From assembly GCA_044355655.1 (NCBI GenBank), contig JBIKXS010000075.1, positions 1 through 5,550 of the forward strand: a DNA stretch of 5,550 nt. The letters run 5' to 3'. Position 1 is the first letter of the stretch. The number at the start of each line of letters is the position of its first letter. Origin of the DNA: UBA3064 sp023258775 (GTDB lineage Bacteria > Pseudomonadota > Gammaproteobacteria > Burkholderiales > Burkholderiaceae_E). The position numbers were made by a program, and so were the translations under genes. Shown in pieces: positions 1-5,432 of the stretch. The notes below the pieces were generated by a model. That model had not been told where the DNA came from, ran no database searches, and saw only the letters and a program-made list of their open reading frames with translations.

Positions 1-483
1 CCGATTCTCCTCAATCAGCAAATACGACAAATGCGGCACATACTGCCCCACCAACCCAGGCGGCGTCGGTATCAGCTCGGCCACATCCTTGGCCGCTCCC
101 CAGCGCGCATCCCCGTTATAAAGCACAATCGGCAGCACCGGCGGCAACCGCTGCCCCTCCAGCATCTGCCCCCTTCGGATCAGATCCTGATACAGCAACC
201 CCACATAGGTCATCACCCGCACCGCCATCCACGGATCCACCGTGCGCTGAAACTCGATCAGCACGTAAATGTAGACCCACTGTCCTTGGGCCTGTACGCG
301 CCAGATCACATCGCTCGTCCGGTGCTTCAAGTCATCACTCACAAACTCACTGGGCACCTTCTCCAGGGTTGTGAAGTCCAGGCTGTGCAGCCACTCGTCT
401 TCGATCAGACCTAGCAACAGATCGCGAACCAAGATCTCCGAGGAAAACAACAACTTGCTGAGGGCATCGTGTGAGATCGTCAT
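1..483 (-). CDS. Rpn-family recombination-promoting nuclease/putative transposase, N-terminal part (runs off left edge)
   Basis: The reverse strand reads 161 uninterrupted codons from ATG at 483 to the window edge, so the C-terminus is missing. The protein opens MTISHDALSKLLFS, the usual start of Rpn/YhgA-like proteins (PD-(D/E)XK nuclease superfamily). Visible hallmarks are SDVIW with Asp58, IEFQ with Glu77 and Gln79 (the D...ExQ nuclease signature), and IVLYNGDARW at about 119-128. Members studied in E. coli are DNA endonucleases that promote RecA-independent recombination; that role here is inferred. The ATG at 483 has AGGA at 492-495, 8 bases upstream. An in-frame ATG at 492 is an alternative start adding three residues (MAL). 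The gene lies 66 bp downstream of an orphan C-terminal tail of the same family, so this may be an array of related copies. The missing part probably carries the DUF4351-like tail. Confidence 0.85.
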   Translation of the reverse strand, partial: MTISHDALSKLLFSSEILVRDLLLGLIEDEWLHSLDFTTLEKVPSEFVSDDLKHRTSDVIWRVQAQGQWVYIYVLIEFQRTVDPWMAVRVMTYVGLLYQDLIRRGQMLEGQRLPPVLPIVLYNGDARWGAAKDVAELIPTPPGLVGQYVPHLSYLLIEENR

Positions 484-549
484 CAACGCCATCCTAGCAC
501 TGCGACCTGGCCCGAGCGCAGGCCCCCGCAAGCAACAGCCCCCAAGGGG

Positions 550-924
550 TTAATGCACCCGGAATACCTCGTCTAAGCTTGCAGCATCGAGCACACGATC
601 AGCCCAGGCCTCGATTTGCTCCGTCGATGCACAAGCAAGTTGTTCGAGCACCTCCGCTGGTAAGGGCCCAAAGCGTTTGGTCAACAGCTTTTGTAGCAAC
701 ACCTGCTCGCCTTCCTGCCGACCTTCCTGGCGACCTTCCTGGCGACCTTCTGCCTTACCTCTTTCCACGCCAAGGGCTTCGCCCTCCTGCCGACCCTCCT
801 GCCGACCTTCCTGAAAGCCCTTCTGCTGGCCGCGCTGCTCGTGCCCCTTGGCCCACACCTCAAAGCGATTCGACAGTGTCATACGCAACTCCTTCAGACT
901 TGTCGCCACCGCCCGACATCTCAA
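550..924 (-). pseudogene. Orphan C-terminal tail of an Rpn-family nuclease (catalytic domain missing)
   Basis: This frame gives at most 124 residues from TTG at 924; an in-frame ATG lies at 882. It matches only the back half of Rpn-family proteins: a lead-in helix (LSNRFEVWAKG, about 17-27), a charged repeat tract rich in GRQEG (about 36-73), then a DUF4351-like end (LLTKRFGPLPAEVLEQL ... WADRVLDAASLDEVF, about 80-121). The PD-(D/E)XK domain that should precede it is absent. Upstream the frame continues for only a few unrelated-looking codons to a TGA at 958-960. I read it as the remains of a gene whose front was lost when the sequence to its right was joined here. It could still be translated as a short coiled-coil-like protein, but no good ribosome binding site is seen. 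The intact front of a second family member starts 66 bp downstream. Confidence 0.75.
710..817 (-). repeat. 12-bp tandem repeats encoding GRQE units
   Basis: On the plus strand, units of the form CCTTCCTGGCGA or CCTTCCTGCCGA recur at 710-721, 722-733 and 734-745, with a degenerate unit at 746-757. Variants CCCTCCTGCCGA occur at 782-793 and 794-805, with a partial unit at 806-817. Read on the minus strand they give tetrapeptides GRQE/GRQEG in the Rpn tail. A period of 12 bp keeps the frame, so copy number can change without disrupting the protein. Such tracts are common in this family and probably arise by slippage. Confidence 0.85.
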
Positions 925-1000
925 TCGACATACTGCAAGGGGGGCTGATTTAACCGGTCACGGTAGGAACGAGAACGGCTCGCCGCCCTCGCAAATCTAA

Positions 1001-1034
1001 CAATAAATACTTTATGTATTAAAAGTATTTATTG
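1001..1034. repeat. Perfect 13-bp inverted repeat, 8-bp spacer
   Basis: The left arm CAATAAATACTTT (1001-1013) and right arm AAAGTATTTATTG (1022-1034) are exact reverse complements, separated by ATGTATTA. The stretch is much more AT-rich than its surroundings. The last three bases of the right arm (TTG, 1032-1034) are also the first three of a TTGACA promoter box, so a protein bound to the palindrome would cover the promoter. The likeliest roles are an operator for a dimeric DNA-binding protein or old transposon ends. There is no T-tract after the stem to suggest a terminator for rightward transcription. Confidence 0.85.
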
Positions 1035-1061
1035 ACACATAAGACAAGCGTTATCTACACT
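1032..1061 (+). promoter_or_regulatory. Candidate sigma-70 promoter for the HTH-cysD/cysNC operon
   Basis: TTGACA at 1032-1037 matches the -35 consensus exactly. TACACT at 1056-1061 matches four of six -10 positions at an 18-base spacing. Transcription would begin close to 1068, which is itself an ATG in frame with the downstream gene, suggesting a leaderless or nearly leaderless message. The -35 box overlaps the right arm of the inverted repeat at 1001-1034, which would allow repression by occlusion. This is prediction from sequence only. Confidence 0.5.
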
Positions 1062-1067
1062 TCCCTA

Positions 1068-1766
1068 ATGCCCCCAGTCCTAGACCGAAGCCAAGCTCCT
1101 CAGCCCAACTCAGCAGACCACCGCCAGAAGGCCGTTCTGCTGCGCCTTGCCGGTGAGACACTGACCAAGGTGGCAAAGGAAACCGGGCTTTCCGCCCCGA
1201 CCGTGGCCGCCCTTGTGAAGGCCTATGAAGCTGGCGGCTGGGAAGCCATGGCCCAACGATCAGCTGGAAGGCCCAAAGGGGGCTCAAGGTCTGCGCAGCA
1301 GCAACTGATCGACCTGAAATCAGCATTTCTCACCTGTCAAACCCATACGGTCTGGAACACCCAAAGCCTTGCCGCCTGGCTGACCGAGCAATGCCAATCA
1401 AAAGTAAACGAACGGGGAGCCATTCGCAGGCTTGGAGACTGGCAGCTACTGCCACCCGATGCTGCGAATCGAGCGGGCCATTTCTACCCCACCCCACAGA
1501 CTGCCGTGCTTTGGGCACGCGGCCCGAAGGCCGAGGTCTATCTGCAAGTCTGCCCGCTGCCACTGATCGATGCTGACTATCTGCGGCTGGTGCAGGCCAT
1601 GCACGGCCACCATCCCAAGGGTTTTGCCCTTGCCTTTACCGATCAAGATTTTGCGGGCAAGCGCTATACGCCCAAGCTTGCGCAATATCTGGCGGCTCAC
1701 CCTGAAATCGCGTTTAGTCAGACAAGCGACCCAAACAAAACCAATCGCATTGCAACCAATGTAACC
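1068..1766 (+). other. N-terminal extension of CysD: HTH plus degenerate IS630-like transposase segment
   Basis: This is the part of the fusion gene that does not belong to CysD. The order HTH, GRPKG, winged helix, then a segment ending in KLAQYLAAHPEIAF follows the IS630-transposase layout. There, the corresponding final stretch is the 'DNA..H...V..wLa.hP.i.l' region of the DDE domain. The first catalytic Asp-Glu (DEs-type) motif is not visible, the second Asp is at best D204 in FTDQDFAGK, and the C-terminal Glu region is absent, so it should not be able to transpose. DNA binding may persist. The family assignment is by motif resemblance and is moderate in strength. Confidence 0.6.
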
Positions 1767-2723
1767 ATGCCAACCCAAACCGACGAAAACGCGACCACTA
1801 CCGCAGAGCGCACGCTCAGGGCACAGAGTCTTACCCACCTTGAGCGCCTGGAGGCCGAATCCATTGCCATCATGCGCGAGGTGGTCGCAGAAGCTGATAA
1901 CCCTGTCATGCTCTATTCAATTGGCAAAGACTCAGCCGTGATGCTGCGCCTGGCCGTGAAGGCGTTTTATCCCGCCAAGATTCCGTTTCCGCTTTTGCAT
2001 GTGGACACCACCTGGAAGTTTAAGGACATGTATCGATTCCGCGCCCAGATGCAAAAGGAGCATGACTTTAAACTTCTCATTCACACGAACGAAGAGGGTC
2101 TTGCCCAAGGGATCAACCCCTTTACCCACGGCAGCCAAATCCACACCGACATTATGAAAACGGTCGCCTTAAGGCAGGCCCTCAATAAATACGGCTTTGA
2201 TGCGGCCTTTGGTGGCGCACGCCGGGATGAGGAAAAATCCCGCGCCAAAGAGCGCGTGTTTTCATTTCGAACCAAGGATCACCGCTGGGACCCCAAAAAC
2301 CAACGGCCTGAACCCTGGAGTCTTTACAACACCAAAAAGCACAAGGGCGAAAGCATCCGGGTCTTTCCAATCTCCAACTGGACCGAGCTTGATATCTGGC
2401 AGTACATTTATTTGGAAAACATTCCGATCGTGCCGCTTTACTTCAGCGCCTCACGACCCGTGGTGAGCCGCAACGGCACCCTGATCATGGTCGATGATGA
2501 GCGCATGCCGCTCTCACCTGGCGAAGTGCCCTTGATGAAAAGCGTACGCTTCAGAACCCTTGGCTGTTATCCGCTCACCGGAGCGGTGGAATCCACTGCC
2601 AAGACCTTGGAGGCGATCATTCAAGAGATGCTGCTCACCAAAACCAGTGAGCGCCAGGGCCGCGTTATCGACCATGACACGGCGGCCTCGATGGAAAAGA
2701 AAAAGCAGGAAGGGTATTTCTAA
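1068..2723 (+). CDS. cysD: Fusion: IS630-transposase-like DNA-binding region + sulfate adenylyltransferase subunit 2 (CysD)
   Basis: One frame encodes 551 residues from ATG 1068 (563 from TTG 1032; numbering below is from 1032). Residues about 33-67 form a helix-turn-helix (TLTKVAKETGLSAPTVAALV). A GRPKG linker follows at 79-83, then a second winged-helix-like part at 93-140, all resembling IS630-type transposases. Residues 150-235 look like a decayed DDE domain. From M246 (ATG 1767) onward the protein is a full-length CysD: SIGKDSAVM PP-loop (296-304), GGARRDEEKSRAKER (394-408), WDPKNQRPE (419-427), ending GYF. CysD is the catalytic ATP sulfurylase subunit making APS from ATP and sulfate in the cytoplasm, with CysN. 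E. coli CysD has 302 residues, so about 230 residues here are extra. No stop separates the parts, and no Shine-Dalgarno precedes 1767 or 1068. The stop codon overlaps the cysNC start by one base. Internal initiation at 1767, giving a 318-residue CysD, remains possible. Confidence 0.88.
   Translation: MPPVLDRSQAPQPNSADHRQKAVLLRLAGETLTKVAKETGLSAPTVAALVKAYEAGGWEAMAQRSAGRPKGGSRSAQQQLIDLKSAFLTCQTHTVWNTQSLAAWLTEQCQSKVNERGAIRRLGDWQLLPPDAANRAGHFYPTPQTAVLWARGPKAEVYLQVCPLPLIDADYLRLVQAMHGHHPKGFALAFTDQDFAGKRYTPKLAQYLAAHPEIAFSQTSDPNKTNRIATNVTMPTQTDENATTTAERTLRAQSLTHLERLEAESIAIMREVVAEADNPVMLYSIGKDSAVMLRLAVKAFYPAKIPFPLLHVDTTWKFKDMYRFRAQMQKEHDFKLLIHTNEEGLAQGINPFTHGSQIHTDIMKTVALRQALNKYGFDAAFGGARRDEEKSRAKERVFSFRTKDHRWDPKNQRPEPWSLYNTKKHKGESIRVFPISNWTELDIWQYIYLENIPIVPLYFSASRPVVSRNGTLIMVDDERMPLSPGEVPLMKSVRFRTLGCYPLTGAVESTAKTLEAIIQEMLLTKTSERQGRVIDHDTAASMEKKKQEGYF
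2707..2714 (+). promoter_or_regulatory. Ribosome binding site of cysNC
   Basis: AGGAAGGG lies inside the last codons of cysD, 8 bases before the ATG at 2723. With the TAATG overlap of stop and start, this indicates translational coupling of cysD and cysNC in one message. It contrasts with the absence of any such site before the upstream gene. Confidence 0.8.
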
Positions 2724-4606
2724 TGGCGCACGTCTCAGAGCTCATCGAAAAGGACATTCGCAGCTACCTTAAAGCACACCAGACCAAGCGTCTTTTGCGG
2801 TTCATCACCTGTGGCAGTGTCGATGACGGCAAGAGCACGTTAATCGGTCGCCTGCTTTATGAATCCAAGATGATCTTTGAAGATCAGCTCAAAGCCCTAG
2901 CATCTGACTCTGCGAAATTTGGCACCCAAGGCGACCGAATTGATTTTGCCCTGCTGGTTGATGGCTTGGCAGCTGAGCGCGAGCAGGGCATCACCATCGA
3001 TGTAGCATATCGGTTTTTTTCAACCGATCGGAGCAAGTTCATTGTGGCCGACACCCCGGGGCATGAGCAGTACACCCGCAATATGGTGACAGGCGCTTCG
3101 ACTGCTGATTTGGCAGTGGTATTGATTGATGCCAGAAAAGGTGTGCTGACGCAGACCAAACGTCACACGACCCTCGTGAACCTGGTCGGCATTAAGGAAA
3201 TCGTTTTGGCGGTCAATAAGATGGATCTGGTGGGCTATAAGCGCGAGGTGTTCGAGCACATTGTTGAGCACTTTCAAGCATTTGCCGCTGAGCTGGGAGT
3301 AAGCAAATTTACGGCTATCCCCGTGAGTGCGCTTGAGGGAGACAACATCACAAGCCGCAGCATCCATACCGATTGGTATAGCGGACCCACGCTGATGGGT
3401 TACCTGGAAACAGTGTCTATTGACTTAGACGCTGCTCAAAAACTCCCCATGCGATTACCTGTGCAGTGGGTAAACCGCCCGAACCTCGATTTTCGGGGAT
3501 TGGCGGGAACCATCGTGTCCGGAACTTTGAAGGCGGGGGACGCCGTTCGGGTGATGCCTTCAGGTAAAGAGTCTCGGATTAAAGACATCATCCGCTATCA
3601 AGATAGCCATGCCAGTGCGATTGCCGGGCAGGCTCTCACCATCACGCTGGAAGATGAACTTGATATCTCCCGTGGCGATGTGATCTGTGATCCCCAATCA
3701 CCCGCAACGGTTGCAGATCAATTTCAAGCCCAACTGGTCTGGATGGGCGATGAGCCGATGCACCCCGGTCGAAGCTTCTGGCTTAAGTGCGGCACAAAGG
3801 TGGTAAGTGCCAGGGTGACCAAGATCAAGCATCAACTCAACGTCAATACCCTGGATAAGCTTGCCGCAGACAAACTAACGCTCAATGCGGTGGCAACCTG
3901 CAATATGTCGACGGACGCACCGCTTGTCTTTGATCCCTATGTCGAAAACAAGGCGACCGGCGGCTTTATTTTGATTGACCGGCTTACGAACAACACGCTA
4001 GCCGCCGGCATGATTCTTTTTGCGATGCGTCGCGCCAAAAACCTGGTCCCCCAAGCCTTTGCCATTAACAAGCAAGCAAGAGCTGCGGCCAAGCATCAAA
4101 CGCCAAAAGTGTTTTGGTTCACCGGATTATCCGGTTCAGGAAAGAGCACGATTGCCGATGCCTTTGAGAAGCAGCTTCACGCAATGGGAAAGCACACCTA
4201 TATCCTCGATGGGGATAACGTGCGCCACGGCTTAAGCCGCGATCTGGGCTTTACGGAAACCGATCGGGCCGAAAACATCCGCCGGGTGGCAGAAGTTGCC
4301 AAACTGATGGTGGATGCCGGCTTGATTGTTTTAGTTACCTTCATCTCACCCTTTAGGGCAGATCGAGCGATGGCGAGAAGCCTATTTAATGAGGGCGAAT
4401 TTGTTGAGATTTTTGTAGACACCCCGCTCGAGGTGGCTGAACGACGAGACCCCAAGGGACTTTACGCAAAAGCAAGGCGGGGGGAGATTAAGAACTTCAC
4501 CGGGATTGATTCGCCCTATGAGAGGCCCGAGTCGCCGGAACTGAAGATCGACACAACTATTGAGTCTGGCAAAGCACTTATTGAAACCATTCTCAGGTGG
4601 CTTTGA
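2723..4606 (+). CDS. cysNC: Bifunctional sulfate adenylyltransferase subunit 1 / adenylylsulfate kinase (CysN-CysC fusion)
   Basis: The 627-residue protein joins two enzymes of sulfate activation. Residues about 22-440 are CysN, the EF-Tu-like GTPase that drives ATP sulfurylase: P-loop GSVDDGKS (31-38), GITID switch I (89-93), DTPGH (110-114), NKMD (165-168) and SAL (202-204), followed by beta-barrel domains. Residues about 461-627 are CysC, which phosphorylates APS to PAPS: P-loop GLSGSGKST (468-476), LDGDNVRHGL (495-504), FISPFRADR (540-548), and DPKGLYAKARRGEIKNFTG (576-594). All key motifs are intact and the length is that of ordinary CysNC proteins, so the gene looks functional. It starts on the last base of the cysD stop codon and has a strong ribosome binding site, so it should be co-translated with the HTH-CysD protein. 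The product PAPS feeds sulfite formation or sulfotransferases; no such genes lie in this window. Confidence 0.96.
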   Translation: MAHVSELIEKDIRSYLKAHQTKRLLRFITCGSVDDGKSTLIGRLLYESKMIFEDQLKALASDSAKFGTQGDRIDFALLVDGLAAEREQGITIDVAYRFFSTDRSKFIVADTPGHEQYTRNMVTGASTADLAVVLIDARKGVLTQTKRHTTLVNLVGIKEIVLAVNKMDLVGYKREVFEHIVEHFQAFAAELGVSKFTAIPVSALEGDNITSRSIHTDWYSGPTLMGYLETVSIDLDAAQKLPMRLPVQWVNRPNLDFRGLAGTIVSGTLKAGDAVRVMPSGKESRIKDIIRYQDSHASAIAGQALTITLEDELDISRGDVICDPQSPATVADQFQAQLVWMGDEPMHPGRSFWLKCGTKVVSARVTKIKHQLNVNTLDKLAADKLTLNAVATCNMSTDAPLVFDPYVENKATGGFILIDRLTNNTLAAGMILFAMRRAKNLVPQAFAINKQARAAAKHQTPKVFWFTGLSGSGKSTIADAFEKQLHAMGKHTYILDGDNVRHGLSRDLGFTETDRAENIRRVAEVAKLMVDAGLIVLVTFISPFRADRAMARSLFNEGEFVEIFVDTPLEVAERRDPKGLYAKARRGEIKNFTGIDSPYERPESPELKIDTTIESGKALIETILRWL

Positions 4607-4692
4607 CTTCAAGTTTCTAGGTCCCGACCCACATCGTAATGTGCCAGCGTGGGGGTGCAAATCGACCACTTGAATAGACGGGGGCGTTTGAG
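4607..4692 (+). other. Gap between cysNC and IS110 remnant; possible IS110-family left-end non-coding sequence
   Basis: No gene is seen here. A perfect small hairpin, CACAT-CGTA-ATGTG, sits at 4630-4643. It is followed by a G-rich run (4649-4655) and by GACGGGGGCGTTTGAG directly before the transposase start codon at 4693. No hairpin with a T-tract is found, so a terminator for the cys operon is not evident. In IS110-group elements the left non-coding end encodes a structured bridge RNA (in the IS1111 group it lies downstream), so this piece may be a remnant of such an end. That is inference. Confidence 0.35.
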
Positions 4693-4884
4693 ATGAAGGC
4701 TACAACATTAGCTTTCGATCTGGCCAACGATGTATTTCAACTGCACAGGGTCAATGAGTGTGGCAAGACCGTCATCAAGAAGTAGCGACGGCGCGACCAG
4801 ATGGCCGAGTGCTGTGCGAATTTGCCTGCTTGCCGCTTGGCTCCACTAAGCGATCACAGCATGGCTCCAATACCGATCACGTCG
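4693..4884 (+). pseudogene. IS110-family transposase, N-terminal remnant with in-frame stop
   Basis: From ATG 4693 the frame reads MKATTLAFDLANDVFQLHRV and on through NECGKTVIKK to TAG at 4783-4785. Beyond the stop the same frame continues RRRDQMAECCANLPAC. Together these match the usual start of IS110/IS1111-family transposases (…DLAKNVFQVHGVDE.GK…KQL.RDQM..FF.NLPAC), whose DLA aspartate is the first catalytic residue of the RuvC-like domain. The stop replaces the conserved Gln of K-Q-L. After about 4833 the similarity fades; QHGSN...DHVVG in another frame may be a shifted remnant of the HHWAR...GHxV stretch. The rest of the roughly 330-residue protein is missing, replaced by an IS3-family element. 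It is not functional as a transposase. Confidence 0.75.
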
Positions 4885-4950
4885 TGGGTAATCCTCCCCT
4901 AGAACCAAGGGGATTAGAAGTAGAATTTTTTCCAAAGGAAGAGGTTCTAC

Positions 4951-5217
4951 ATGAGAAAGTCAAGATTTACGGATAGCCAGATTTTGGACGCGGTGAAGCG
5001 CGTTGAAGCTGGCATTGGGGTACCTGATCTTTGCCGGGATATGGGTATCAGTACGGCCACCTTTTACAAGTGGCGAGCGAAGTACGGTGGCATGGATGTG
5101 TCGATGATGTCGCGCATGAAAGAGCTTGAAGAAGAAAACAGGCGGCTCAAGAAGATGTATCTTGAGGAGAAGCTCAAGGCCGAGATCGTCTCGGAGGCGC
5201 TTGAAAAAAAGTGGTGA
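4951..5217 (+). CDS. IS3-family transposase OrfA
   Basis: This 88-residue protein is a full-length OrfA, the DNA-binding part of the IS3-family transposase. Residues about 5-43 form the HTH_Tnp_1 domain (RFTDSQILDAVKRVEAG ... ISTATFYKWRAKYGG). Residues about 54-84 form a heptad-rich helix (MKELEEENRRLKKMYLEEKL) that serves in dimerisation as a leucine-zipper-like segment. The ATG at 4951 follows GAGG at 4941-4944 and AGGA at 4936-4939. The gene ends EKKW at TGA 5215-5217, overlapping orfB. OrfA alone usually represses transposition; the active enzyme is an OrfAB fusion made by frameshifting. It resembles the IS407/IS51-type branch, but I cannot fix the subgroup. Confidence 0.93.
   Translation: MRKSRFTDSQILDAVKRVEAGIGVPDLCRDMGISTATFYKWRAKYGGMDVSMMSRMKELEEENRRLKKMYLEEKLKAEIVSEALEKKW
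5205..5211 (+). promoter_or_regulatory. Programmed -1 frameshift site A AAA AAG (orfA/orfB)
   Basis: The heptamer A AAA AAG is read in the orfA frame as the last base of GAA, then AAA and AAG, three codons before the orfA stop. A -1 slip here moves ribosomes into the orfB frame (VVRPSQRKE...). This is the standard IS3-family way of making the OrfAB transposase and the classic efficient slippery heptamer in E. coli. Confidence 0.8.
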
Positions 5218-5432
5218 GGCCATCTCAACGCAAAGAGATGGCCGTAACTGCTGTGAGGGAGCGTAGGGTCTGTGTCCGATTGGCTTGCGAGGCCTTTAGG
5301 ATCAGCGAGTCTTGCTACCGCTACGAACGTAAGCTCGATTCAGATAATGAAGCGATTGCAACATGGCTGATCAAACTAACAGACAACAACCGCAATTGGG
5401 GCTTTGGCCTTTGCTATTTGTACTGTAAGTGA
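5211..5432 (+). pseudogene. IS3-family transposase OrfB, truncated after 71 codons by IS66 insertion
   Basis: The frame opens VVRPSQRKEMAVTAVRERRV and matches the HTH_21-type start of IS3 OrfB, through LACEAFRISESCYRYE to NRNWGFGLCYLY. OrfB proteins are normally about 270-290 residues and carry the rve/DDE integrase core with its catalytic triad; none of that is present. The match stops at base 5424. The final codons (CK, stop at 5430-5432) are read from the adjoining element. The remnant cannot be catalytic, although a frameshifted OrfA-OrfB' product could bind the IS ends. Confidence 0.88.

Larger units (their letters stand above)
4885..5424 (+). mobile_element. IS3-family insertion sequence, left part (truncated by IS66 insertion)
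   Basis: The segment holds a complete orfA, a frameshift site and the first 71 codons of orfB in the order normal for IS3-family elements. The left boundary is uncertain. TGGGTAATCCTCCCC at 4885-4899 is a plausible terminal repeat because IS3-family ends begin with TG, and it lies just where the IS110 similarity ends. The right part of the element is not in the window; the sequence switches at 5425 to the likely end of an IS66-family element. Whether the remainder lies beyond that element cannot be seen. Confidence 0.7.

Noticed and set aside
31..414. Plus-strand open frame of 127 codons over the Rpn gene.
   Set aside because: Its His/Pro/Arg-rich product is the antisense shadow of the clearly recognisable minus-strand Rpn frame.
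710..817. Spaced short repeats considered as a CRISPR array.
   Set aside because: Units are 12 bp, adjacent and coding in phase, without spacers.
579..953. Plus-strand open frame over the repeat tract.
   Set aside because: It is the shadow of the repeat-bearing minus-strand Rpn tail; the period-12 repeats keep several frames open.
2183..2192. CAATAAATAC inside cysD repeats the first 10 bases of the inverted repeat arm at 1001.
   Set aside because: It encodes the conserved LNKYG of CysD and has no matching second arm, so coincidence is the simpler reading.
4607..4660. Search for a rho-independent terminator after cysNC.
   Set aside because: The only clean hairpin (4630-4643) has a 5-bp stem and no following T-tract.
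4758..4976. Open frame of 72 codons running across the IS110/IS3 junction.
   Set aside because: It joins remnants of two elements in the wrong frame for both and overlaps the orfA start; no family resemblance as a whole.
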